In this document: positions 23,224 to 30,604 of the stretch, piece by piece
How positions within the stretch are numbered: position 1 is the stretch's first letter
Layout of the letters: each line of letters opens with the position of its first letter
From: an uncultured Erysipelotrichaceae bacterium
GTDB lineage: Bacteria > Bacillota_I > Bacilli_A > RFN20 > CAG-826
Direction: 5' to 3'
Assembly (NCBI GenBank): GCA_902803375.1
Contig: CADCPN010000032.1
Coordinates: 1 to 38,084 of the forward strand
Length of the DNA: 38,084 nt
Translations under genes and position numbers: made by a program
The notes under the pieces: model-generated
Told to the model about the DNA's origin: nothing
What the model saw: the letters and a program-made list of their open reading frames with translations, nothing else
Database searches by the model: none

Positions 23224-23937
23224 ATGACGAAATATAGCAAAGACGAAAACATCTCCTACGCGTTAGGCACCACTCTTACCATCGAGCTGCTCAAAAGAAA
23301 AATCGATGTCGTGAGAAAGGTCTACATCTCCCCGAAGCAGAAACGTGACGATACCTACGCCAAGGTCATCGACCTCTGCAAGAAATCCCCGAAAATCCAG
23401 ATCATTGAGAACAACGAACGCATCTTCCGCGACCTTTCCGGCAAAGACAACACCATGGTCATCGGCGAGTTCGAGAAGTTTAAGTCTCCTCTAAACAAAA
23501 ATGCCAACCACGTCGTCTTGGTCAACCCCAGCAACATGGGCAACCTCGGCACCATCATCCGCTCCACGATCGGCTTCAATCTCAGCGACATTGCGATCAT
23601 CACGCCTGCCGCGGATATCTTCGATCCGAAGGTCGTCAGAGCCTCCATGGGCGCGATCTTCAACCTTAATTTCGAGCTATTCTCCTCCTTTGAGGAATAC
23701 ATGAAAGCCATGGGCGGAGAAAGGCATCCCTACCCCTTCATGCTTCAGGCGAAAGTCGATTTGAAGAACGTCGAAATCAAGTACCCCTACTCCCTTGTTT
23801 TCGGAAACGAGGCGACTGGTCTTGACCGCTCCTTCCTCGAAGTCGGCACCCCCATCCTCATCCCGCATAGCCCGCTTATCGACTCCCTTAACCTTGATAA
23901 CGCGGTCGCGATCGGCATCTACTGGTTCACGAAATAA
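23224..23937 (+). CDS. TrmH/SpoU-family RNA 2'-O-methyltransferase
   Basis: 237-residue SPOUT enzyme using S-adenosylmethionine to methylate ribose in rRNA or tRNA. An N-terminal RNA-recognition-like part (about 1-85) is followed by the knotted domain: NPSNMGNLGTIIRS (motif 1, near 100), VFGNEATGLD (motif 2, near 200) and IPHSPLIDSLNLDNAVAIGIY (motif 3, near 215). In motif 3 the more common PM is replaced by PHSPL, with SLNLDNAVAI retained. The target nucleotide cannot be predicted. The longer ORF upstream covers the divergent gene and is not used. Confidence 0.88.
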   Translation: MTKYSKDENISYALGTTLTIELLKRKIDVVRKVYISPKQKRDDTYAKVIDLCKKSPKIQIIENNERIFRDLSGKDNTMVIGEFEKFKSPLNKNANHVVLVNPSNMGNLGTIIRSTIGFNLSDIAIITPAADIFDPKVVRASMGAIFNLNFELFSSFEEYMKAMGGERHPYPFMLQAKVDLKNVEIKYPYSLVFGNEATGLDRSFLEVGTPILIPHSPLIDSLNLDNAVAIGIYWFTK

Positions 23938-23943
23938 CGTATT

Positions 23944-23970
23944 GGCCTGAGTAAAATCAGGCCTTTCTTT
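23944..23970 (+). terminator. RNA methyltransferase terminator
   Basis: GGCCTGA/TCAGGCC, 6-base loop, TTTCTTT. Confidence 0.85.
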
Positions 23971-24053
23971 CGCAAAGAAACCTTCGCGCATTGCTTTCTA
24001 TATCGATAAGCGTAAAATTCGTTTCGCTTTCTAAAGTGAAAGGAGCTCATTCC

Positions 24054-25463
24054 ATGGCAAAAGTATCATTAACCCATATGGACATGACGAAGGGGAACCT
24101 CTTTTGGAAGATGGGCCTTTTCTCCCTTCCGATGTTCCTGACTTTTGTCTTTCAGCTTCTCTATAGCACGATTGACCTCCTGACCGTCCATTTCATGGGC
24201 GGAGGTCAGACCTCAATGAGCGCGGTTCAGGCCAATGGCAGCCTTATCTCCCTTATCATCATCGTCTTCTCGAACATGAGCCTTGGGGCCAATGTCAGCG
24301 TTGCCAACGCTAAGGGTGCCAACGATCGGGAAAAGGCCTCCAAGGTCCTTCACACCTCGATCATCTTCTCCACCGTCTCCGGCTTAGGCGTTGCCGTCGT
24401 TGGCTATTTTGTCTCCGGCTACTTGCTGCAACTAATGGGAACGAGCGAGCACATCATCGATTTGGCCACGATCTATTTGAAGATCTACTTCATCGGCGTC
24501 CCCTTCATCATCATCTATAACTACGTCTCTCAGATCATGAGGGCGCTAGGCGATAGCACCACTCCTCTTGTCATCCTACTCATCTCCGGCCTCATCAATG
24601 TCGCCGCGGATATCCTCTTCGTCGCTGCCTTCCATATGGACGTCGACGGCGTCGCTTGGGCAACCGTGCTCTCTGAGGTTGTCTCCTCCGTACTTGGCGT
24701 TCTCTTCTTCGTCTTCTCGAAGAAATCATTCATCAACCTCCATTGGAAAGAACTTAAGATCGATAGAACCGCGATGAAAGACATCGTCCGCATCGGATTG
24801 CCGGCTGGCTTCCAGGGCTTCTTCTTCGCGCTTCCCAACGTCTTCATTCAAGCCAAGCTCTATCAGGTCGATCCAGGCAATACACAGCTCACCGATGGCG
24901 CGATTGCCTCCAGCAACATCGAAGGCTATATCTATGCGGGCATCGAGGCCATCTATAGCGCGGCCATGAGCTTCACCGCCCAGAACTATGGCGCGAAGAA
25001 CAAAGAGAACATCCGCAAGGTGTTCCGTTATTCCCTCCTTTGGGTCTTCTTGTTCTGCCTGCTCGTCGATTTGATCATCGGCTTCGCCTATCAGCCCTTA
25101 TTGAAGCTATATGTCGATACCCCTGAGGCCATTGAGGCCGGAAGGCAGCGTCTATGGGTTGTCGGATTCACTTACCTGTTAGATGGCATCATGGATATGT
25201 TCAGTGGCTCAATGAGAGGCGTGAGGCATAGCACCTTCCCAATGGTCACGACCCTCATCACCTGCACGATCTTTCGCATCGTGATGCTGGAAACCGTCTT
25301 CAATATCCCATTGTTCCATACGGTCATCTGGCTCTACGCGGTCTTCCCGGCCTCATGGATACTCGCCGATATCATGGATCTTGTCGGTTACCTCATACTC
25401 ATGCCCAAAGCCTATAAGGAAATGGGCTTATTGCCCGCGGCAACAAAAGAAGAAGCGAAATAA
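24054..25463 (+). CDS. MATE-family efflux transporter
   Basis: 469-residue cation-coupled multidrug/metabolite exporter in the membrane, with about 12 helices. Typical pieces are WKMGLFSLPMFLTFVFQLLYSTIDLL at the N-terminus, QIMRALGDSTTPL near 180, and GLPAGFQGFFFALPNVFIQ near 265 at the start of the second half. The start ATG at 24054 has AAAGGAG 9 bases upstream. A further upstream start in the same frame would lack a ribosome site. The substrate is unknown. It is a single gene followed by a terminator. Confidence 0.92.
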   Translation: MAKVSLTHMDMTKGNLFWKMGLFSLPMFLTFVFQLLYSTIDLLTVHFMGGGQTSMSAVQANGSLISLIIIVFSNMSLGANVSVANAKGANDREKASKVLHTSIIFSTVSGLGVAVVGYFVSGYLLQLMGTSEHIIDLATIYLKIYFIGVPFIIIYNYVSQIMRALGDSTTPLVILLISGLINVAADILFVAAFHMDVDGVAWATVLSEVVSSVLGVLFFVFSKKSFINLHWKELKIDRTAMKDIVRIGLPAGFQGFFFALPNVFIQAKLYQVDPGNTQLTDGAIASSNIEGYIYAGIEAIYSAAMSFTAQNYGAKNKENIRKVFRYSLLWVFLFCLLVDLIIGFAYQPLLKLYVDTPEAIEAGRQRLWVVGFTYLLDGIMDMFSGSMRGVRHSTFPMVTTLITCTIFRIVMLETVFNIPLFHTVIWLYAVFPASWILADIMDLVGYLILMPKAYKEMGLLPAATKEEAK

Positions 25464-25490
25464 CTCACCCACGGGTGCGTTATTTTTCTT
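25460..25490 (+). terminator. MATE gene terminator
   Basis: ATAAC-CACC arm pairs with GGTG-GTTAT arm, one mismatch, followed by TTTTTCTTT. The stop codon is inside the left arm. Confidence 0.75.
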
Positions 25491-25519
25491 TATGGCTTCC
25501 TCTTTTTCCTTTCATTCTT

Positions 25520-25525
25520 TAGAAT
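25520..25525 (+). promoter_or_regulatory. -10 element of the DUF368 gene
   Basis: TAGAAT ends 8 bases before the ATG at 25534; no Shine-Dalgarno. Confidence 0.6.
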
Positions 25526-25533
25526 GAAGCCCT

Positions 25534-26505
25534 ATGGAAAAGCAAATTAACAAAGTCGGGACCTTCTTCCTCCATGTCGGCGAAGGCATCACCCTTGGCA
25601 TCTCTGCGGCCGTGGCGGGCTTATCCGCTGGCACGATCGCCGTCGCGGAAAAGATCTACGACCCCCTTATTAACTCCGTCTCTAACCTCAGGAAGGAATT
25701 CAAGAAGAGCTTCCTATATCTTCTCCCCTTCTTCCTCGGCCTCCTGCTTGGCGCATTGGCGGCTCTAGTTGGCATTCAACGCGGCTATAAGGCTGCCCCC
25801 TTCTCCTTAACGGGGCTCTTCGCCGGCTTCATCTTAGGCTCCGTCCCCGTCGCCATCTCTGAATGCAAGAAGGGTCAGACCAAGAAAGAGAAGATTATCC
25901 ACATTGTCTCCTTTACTTGGTGCTTCCTCCTTGCGGCAGGATTGGGCATCGTCACCGCGCTTACCAAATTCGAGCTAGGGCAATATATGAATGAGCGCGC
26001 CTGGTGGATCTATATCCTTATCTTCTTTAGCGGCGTCATTGCGGCAGGAGCATGCGTCATCCCCGGCATCTCCGGTTCCATGACCTTGATGGTCATCGGC
26101 ATGTATTACCCGATCCTTAACACCTACACGGGTGAGGCTTCTATCCTTCATACTGGCGATGCCATGTTCAAAGTCACCGGCTTAGTGATGGCTTTGCTTC
26201 TTTTCCTCGGCGCTATCGTCGGCGTAATGCTATCAAGCAAGTTCATGAGGTTCATGCTGGAGAAGCATAGGGTCTCTACCTTCTACTCAATCCTTGGCTT
26301 GATCCTAGGCTCCCTCATCTCGATGTTCATCAATTCGAGCATCTATCCTCTCTACCCAAGCATCGCGACCTGGGATTACATCGTCGGCGGCATCCTCTTC
26401 GTTGCCGCCGCGATTGGAGCCTTCCTCCTTGTTACCCACGTTGGCAAAGCCAAAATTGAAGAAGAAGTCACTTCCGCTCTCGAGATTGAAGAAAAAGAAG
26501 AATAA
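25534..26505 (+). CDS. DUF368/PopT-like polyprenyl-phosphate transporter
   Basis: 323-residue membrane protein with about eight helices. The second family repeat is well conserved (CVIPGISGSMTLMVIGMYYPIL, near 178), and the first, usually PGVSGGT, is degenerate here (GISAAVAGLSAGTIAV, near 21). PopT relatives flip undecaprenyl phosphate back across the membrane for cell-wall precursor recycling. It is therefore likely to support envelope lipid-carrier recycling. The degenerate first repeat is unusual and could change specificity. The C-terminus is an acidic cytosolic tail. Confidence 0.82.
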   Translation: MEKQINKVGTFFLHVGEGITLGISAAVAGLSAGTIAVAEKIYDPLINSVSNLRKEFKKSFLYLLPFFLGLLLGALAALVGIQRGYKAAPFSLTGLFAGFILGSVPVAISECKKGQTKKEKIIHIVSFTWCFLLAAGLGIVTALTKFELGQYMNERAWWIYILIFFSGVIAAGACVIPGISGSMTLMVIGMYYPILNTYTGEASILHTGDAMFKVTGLVMALLLFLGAIVGVMLSSKFMRFMLEKHRVSTFYSILGLILGSLISMFINSSIYPLYPSIATWDYIVGGILFVAAAIGAFLLVTHVGKAKIEEEVTSALEIEEKEE

Positions 26506-26509
26506 GCAA

Positions 26510-26543
26510 AAAGTGAGTTCGGATTCGAGCTCACTTTCTCTTT
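26510..26543. terminator. Bidirectional terminator between DUF368 and acetyltransferase genes
   Basis: AAAGTGAG/CTCACTTT stem. The stop codon of the minus-strand gene (26531-26533) lies in the right arm. Confidence 0.8.
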
Positions 26544-27043
26544 ATGTAGGCATTGACCGTGACGGTCTTGCCTTTTAATGGCACCTGATAAGATTTGGTT
26601 CCAATAAAGGTGAAACCGCATTTCTCTATGACGCGGTTGGAGGCGATATTATCCACATCGGCGCAGATATATAGCTTCTTGTAGCCTAACGAGAATAGTT
26701 TCTTGACAAAGGCGTTGCAGGCTTCGGTCATGTAGCCTTTGTTCCAAAACTTTCTAGCCAATACATAGCCGATTTCAGGAACCCCTTCTTCATCTAGAGA
26801 AACGACGTTGATCATCCCGATGGCTTCGTCTTTGCCTTTTTCGAGGATGACGTAGCGCGGAATCTCAGGGCGCTGTTTATCTTCCTCTAGCCAAAGCTTC
26901 ACGATCATCTTCGTGACATCGATATTGGGGTGAGGGTTCCAAGTCATGAACCTGGTTACTTCAGGGTCGGTCGCGTAGTTGCGGTAGATCGCCTCGGCAT
27001 CGCTTTCCCTAATAGGGCGGAAATCCAGCCTTTCCGTTTTCAT
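26531..27043 (-). CDS. GNAT N-acetyltransferase (RimJ/RimL type)
   Basis: 170-residue acetyl-CoA-dependent acetyltransferase. TERLDFRPIRESDAEAIY opens the fold, GYVLARKFWNKGYMTEAC (near 94-112) is the acetyl-CoA loop with the R/QxxGxG/A-like turn, and VDNIASNRVIEKCGFTFIG (near 133-150) is the conserved C-terminal block. Targets of such proteins include ribosomal protein N-termini or small amines. Its ATG overlaps the TGA of the preceding gene (ATGA), so the two are translationally coupled. Confidence 0.88.
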   Translation of the reverse strand: MKTERLDFRPIRESDAEAIYRNYATDPEVTRFMTWNPHPNIDVTKMIVKLWLEEDKQRPEIPRYVILEKGKDEAIGMINVVSLDEEGVPEIGYVLARKFWNKGYMTEACNAFVKKLFSLGYKKLYICADVDNIASNRVIEKCGFTFIGTKSYQVPLKGKTVTVNAYIKRK

Positions 27044-28038
27044 CTCCTCACTCCCTTGATGACTTTCCTTAGGAATTCCTGGCATTCTGGCGTAGCGGAG
27101 GATTTAAGGATTAGAAAGCCAGCGGGGCGCTTTCCCATCTTGCCGATGAAATAGAAGACCGTCTTGCCTTCCTTTGCTTCCTTGATGTCGCCATAGCGCA
27201 AAGTAATGGCAAGCATAGCCTTCTCCTTCTCTTCCTTATTTTCGATATCGAAGTAATTCTCAAGGCGGTCAGCATAGACGTGGACGCCGGAAGTTTTGAT
27301 GCTTTCATCTTCGTGGCTCTTCTTTAGCTTCTTCTTGTAGAAGAGGGGGAGAGAGAAAAGCAAAGCGATAAAGGAAACGATGAGGATCAGGCAGACGAGC
27401 AAGGTGATGGTGGCTAAATCGAATTTCCCTTTGTCCATTCCCAGGGCAAAAGCGAAGCAAAGCAAGATAAAGGCCGCGACAAAGAAGACAAGGATGAAGG
27501 TGCTTTTGTTTAGCAGCATCAGGAAAGGGAGAAGTTCCCCATAGGTGAAGGATTTGGCCTTGTCATCGAGGACGTCAAATAAAGGCTCCTCTTCTTTCGG
27601 CGCGCTTTCCTCTTGCTTCGCCTTCTTTGCTGGCAATGATTCGATGGTAAGGGGTATGTCGTTTTCATTAAATTTGGCAGGGGAGGCGAATGGCTTAGCG
27701 GCAGTTGCCTGGACAAAGACTCTCATGGAGGAGACCTCTTTGTAGTACTTCTTCCTTTGCCTAAAGACGATAGCTAGGACAATGACGAGGACGACTAGCA
27801 AAATAGAGGCGACCAAAAAGATGATATAGGGGGTGAGGAGGTAATCTGGCAAATCGATTCTCTCCTCGCCGTTTTCAAGGTTTTTGAAATAGGATATTTC
27901 GCCTGCATGGAAAAGAAAAAGGAACAAGACGCCCTGCATCAGTATCGCGAAGACCATGAGGTAGAAGCTGGCCGCGGTAGTAATGTTGGTGAAGAAGCCT
28001 TTTCGATAGTCCCAGGCCAGCGCGTTTTTCTTTTTCAT
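27040..28038 (-). CDS. Membrane protein of unknown function, coupled to GNAT
   Basis: 332 residues. Two hydrophobic helices near the N-terminus (about 18-45 and 70-100), a cytosolic segment rich in Glu/Lys/Pro (KKAKQEESAPKEEE, near 140), two more helices (about 172-230), then a soluble C-terminal domain of about 100 residues that could be a PH-like or YcxB-like sensor domain (VHVYADRLENYFDIENKEEKEK...). The start MKKKNALAW is chosen because TAAGAT on the minus strand ends 7 bases before it. Its end overlaps the acetyltransferase start by four bases. I do not recognise a named family. Confidence 0.65.
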   Translation of the reverse strand: MKKKNALAWDYRKGFFTNITTAASFYLMVFAILMQGVLFLFLFHAGEISYFKNLENGEERIDLPDYLLTPYIIFLVASILLVVLVIVLAIVFRQRKKYYKEVSSMRVFVQATAAKPFASPAKFNENDIPLTIESLPAKKAKQEESAPKEEEPLFDVLDDKAKSFTYGELLPFLMLLNKSTFILVFFVAAFILLCFAFALGMDKGKFDLATITLLVCLILIVSFIALLFSLPLFYKKKLKKSHEDESIKTSGVHVYADRLENYFDIENKEEKEKAMLAITLRYGDIKEAKEGKTVFYFIGKMGKRPAGFLILKSSATPECQEFLRKVIKGVRR

Positions 28039-28045
28039 GCCCTTC

Positions 28046-28051
28046 ATCTTA
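28046..28051 (-). promoter_or_regulatory. -10 element of the membrane protein-GNAT operon
   Basis: TAAGAT, ending 7 bases before the ATG at 28038. Confidence 0.5.
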
Positions 28052-28145
28052 AAATAAAACGAGGATTTTTCCAAATCTCTATCCTCGCTTGCTTCTTAAA
28101 AAGAAGAGGAGCGTATATAGTTTCTTTCGTTGATGGAGGAGAGAT

Positions 28146-29141
28146 ATGAAGATTAGCTTTATCGGCAGCGGCGCCTGGGCGAGCGCGCTTGCTTGCGTCT
28201 TAGCGGGCAAGATGGGGAATGAGGTCACTCTCTATGGCAGAAGCAAAGCGGAGATCGACGACATCAACCTTAATCACGTTAATTCCAAATACTTCCCAGA
28301 CGTCAGCTTGCCCTTCTCTATCAAAGCCACCCTTGATCCCAAAGAAGCCCTTCGCGATAGAGACCTTTTGGTCTTGGCCGTCCCTTCCAGCCAATTAGGC
28401 AACATCGTCGAATTACTGAAAGAGAACCTTAATAACAAGCCTCTTCTTGTCAACGTCATTAAAGGATTCGACCTGAAGACGGGGGAAGGGATCTCCTCGA
28501 CGTTATCCAAATGCTTCGGAGATTATGTCTCTGGCATCGTTAGCCTAGTAGGCCCAAGTTTTGCCAAAGACGTCATCCATGGCGATGTGACCTGCATCTG
28601 CGCGGTCTCCTCCTCCTTATCCGATGCCGAGAAAGTCCAAAGCATATTCTCTACGCCCTCTTTCCGCGTCTATACCAACCTCGATGTTATCGGGGCTGAG
28701 GTGGGGGCTGGCATGAAAAACATCATTGCGATAGCCTCTGGCATCCTTAATGGCTTAGGCTATAGCGATAACGCGAGGGCTAGCCTAATCACCAGGGGCT
28801 TAGCCGAGATCACCCGATTCGGCGTGGCGTGCGGGGCAAGCGAAAGGACATTCCTTGGCTTAACCGGCGTTGGCGACCTCTTCCTGACCTGCTCCTCCTT
28901 CTCTTCCCGTAACTACTCCTTCGGCTATGAGATTGGAAAGAAGGATGAAGCCGCCGAAGTGATTAGGAGCAACACCAAAACCATCGAGGGCATGGATGCG
29001 GCAAAAGCCATCCATGAGTTCGCGAAGGCCAGAGGGGTCGAGGTCCCCATCACCGACGCCGTCTATTCCATCCTATTTGAAGGAAAGAAGCCTAGCCTCA
29101 TCGCCAAGGCGCTCATGAGCAGAGAGCTTAAGGCCGAATAA
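28146..29141 (+). CDS. gpsA: Glycerol-3-phosphate dehydrogenase [NAD(P)+]
   Basis: Cytosolic enzyme reducing dihydroxyacetone phosphate to sn-glycerol 3-phosphate, the entry step of phospholipid synthesis. The N-terminal dinucleotide site is GSGAWASAL (residues 7-15, usual form GxGxWGTAL), followed by NVIKGFD, SLVGPSFAKDV, the catalytic Lys in VGAGMKNIIAIASG near 195 and GLAEITRFGVACGASERTFLGLTGVGDLFLTCSS near 220-252. Length 331 is normal. The start has GGAGGAG 5-6 bases upstream. Confidence 0.96.
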   Translation: MKISFIGSGAWASALACVLAGKMGNEVTLYGRSKAEIDDINLNHVNSKYFPDVSLPFSIKATLDPKEALRDRDLLVLAVPSSQLGNIVELLKENLNNKPLLVNVIKGFDLKTGEGISSTLSKCFGDYVSGIVSLVGPSFAKDVIHGDVTCICAVSSSLSDAEKVQSIFSTPSFRVYTNLDVIGAEVGAGMKNIIAIASGILNGLGYSDNARASLITRGLAEITRFGVACGASERTFLGLTGVGDLFLTCSSFSSRNYSFGYEIGKKDEAAEVIRSNTKTIEGMDAAKAIHEFAKARGVEVPITDAVYSILFEGKKPSLIAKALMSRELKAE

Positions 29142-29142
29142 A

Positions 29143-29175
29143 GAAAGCAATCCGCCAGGCCGACGGATTGCTTTC
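29143..29175. terminator. Bidirectional terminator after gpsA
   Basis: A 12-bp stem GAAAGCAATCCG/CGGATTGCTTTC with a 9-base loop. It serves gpsA (+) and the convergent PTS-like gene (-). Confidence 0.8.
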
Positions 29176-29177
29176 GT

Positions 29178-30344
29178 TTATAGTTCGTTAGAAAGGGCGA
29201 AATCGCCGCTTTTGATCCAGCCGGCTTTGCGGAAGAGCAAGTCGACAAGATAGACGAGAATGATCGGGGCGAGTAGGCAGAAGCCAAGCACTTCCAATAG
29301 CGTCACATAGTTGAAGGAGAGGACGTCCAGGAAGTTTAGCGGGCCAACTAATCCGCAGCTTCCCATGCCGGCGCCGACGGAGAGGGCGGACATAAGGCTG
29401 GTGTTGCCTTCTTCTACCGCTTCCATGGCAGGCTGCAGCGGGAAAAGCATCGCTAGCGGGCCAAGGATCGCCGAGACGATGATGGTCGGAAGCCAGATGA
29501 TGGGCTTGCGGAGAATGTTCTTGAATTGAAGCATGGAGGTACCTAGCCCAACGGCTAAGACGCTGCCCCACTTATTGTCGCGTGCGGTCTCTACCGCAAA
29601 GCCGACCATCTCTACGCAGCAGCCGATAAGGGCGCTGGCGGCCGCTAAAGGAACGGAGCCGATATTGATGGCAACGCAGATGGCGACGGAGCTAATCGGG
29701 GCGGTAAGGGCCATGCCGACGAGCACCGAGACGATGATGCACATCAAAAACGGAACGGCGGCGAAGCTAACCTTGATAAGGGCGCTGATGCCGATGGTGA
29801 TGTAGTGGATCCATTCGGCCAATAGGAAGCTATAGGCGATGGCGGCCAATAGACCGACTAAGGGAATGAGGATTAAGTCGACAGGAGTCTTCTTTCTCAT
29901 GACAAGCTTAACGATGGCATAGGCGAGAATCGCGGCGACGTAGCAAGACAAGGGGTCGCCGATGGAGCCCACGTTATATTGGGCAAGCTTGGCGTTATTG
30001 GGGAGCCATTCGAATTCGTAGTTGCCGATATAGCCGGCAGCCATCATGGCGACGACCATAACGCCGTTTTGCTTTAAAGACAATGCGACGCCTAAGCCGA
30101 TGCCGGCGCCGAGCAGCCCCTGAACGACTTTCGCCCAGGTCCCCATCTGCTCCATGTAAGGGATTTTGGCGAAGAGGTTCAAGACGGTGCCGATGATGAG
30201 GGTACCGAATAGGCCGATCGCCATGCCATTGGTCGTTTTCATGAAGAACGACTTCACGTCCTTCATCCTTTCTTTGAATGAGTTATTATGGGAGGGTGTT
30301 TCTTCTTCAGGAGTCACCGTCTTCTCTTTTACAGCGTTTTCCAT
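29178..30344 (-). CDS. PTS_EIIC_2-type sugar transporter IIC component
   Basis: 388-residue membrane protein with about ten helices resembling the PF13303 family: MAIGLFGTLIIGTVLN near residue 45, GLLGAGIGLGVALSLKQNG near 80, GCCVEMVGFAVETARDNKWG near 255 and a C-terminal GAGMGSCGLVGPL block near 320. An N-terminal cytosolic segment of about 35 residues is charged. No separate IIA or IIB gene is adjacent, so it is not a complete PTS here, and the substrate is unknown. The start MENAV has AAAGGAAA about 10 bases upstream; an extension to 30380 has no ribosome site. Confidence 0.75.
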   Translation of the reverse strand: MENAVKEKTVTPEEETPSHNNSFKERMKDVKSFFMKTTNGMAIGLFGTLIIGTVLNLFAKIPYMEQMGTWAKVVQGLLGAGIGLGVALSLKQNGVMVVAMMAAGYIGNYEFEWLPNNAKLAQYNVGSIGDPLSCYVAAILAYAIVKLVMRKKTPVDLILIPLVGLLAAIAYSFLLAEWIHYITIGISALIKVSFAAVPFLMCIIVSVLVGMALTAPISSVAICVAINIGSVPLAAASALIGCCVEMVGFAVETARDNKWGSVLAVGLGTSMLQFKNILRKPIIWLPTIIVSAILGPLAMLFPLQPAMEAVEEGNTSLMSALSVGAGMGSCGLVGPLNFLDVLSFNYVTLLEVLGFCLLAPIILVYLVDLLFRKAGWIKSGDFALSNEL

Positions 30345-30560
30345 TTTAAAAATTTCCTTTGCGGTTAGGAAGTCTACCATTGTCGAGAAAAAATTATCGA
30401 TAATAATGAATACCGATTTCGCTATCCAAACGTAAATAACGCAGTAATTAGCAAAATAATATAGGTAGCATCGATACTTTCTTCATCCTTTTTAAAACAT
30501 CCTATCTTTTGAATATCGTTGAGGAAACACAAAGAAAATAGGGGCTATAGGCATAGAAAA
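30345..30560. other. AT-rich gap upstream of the PTS-like gene
   Basis: No gene seen. It contains the palindrome ATTATCGATAAT near 30395-30406, which may be an operator for the minus-strand PTS-like gene, and otherwise nothing recognisable. Confidence 0.3.
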
Positions 30561-30591
30561 AGAGGAGGCATTGTTGCGGCGGGCCTCCTCT
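30561..30591 (-). terminator. Pectinesterase gene terminator
   Basis: AGAGGAGGC/GCCTCCTCT stem with a 13-base loop. On the minus strand it is followed by TTTTTCT. Confidence 0.8.
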
Positions 30592-30604
30592 AGTTGGGAG
30601 AGAA

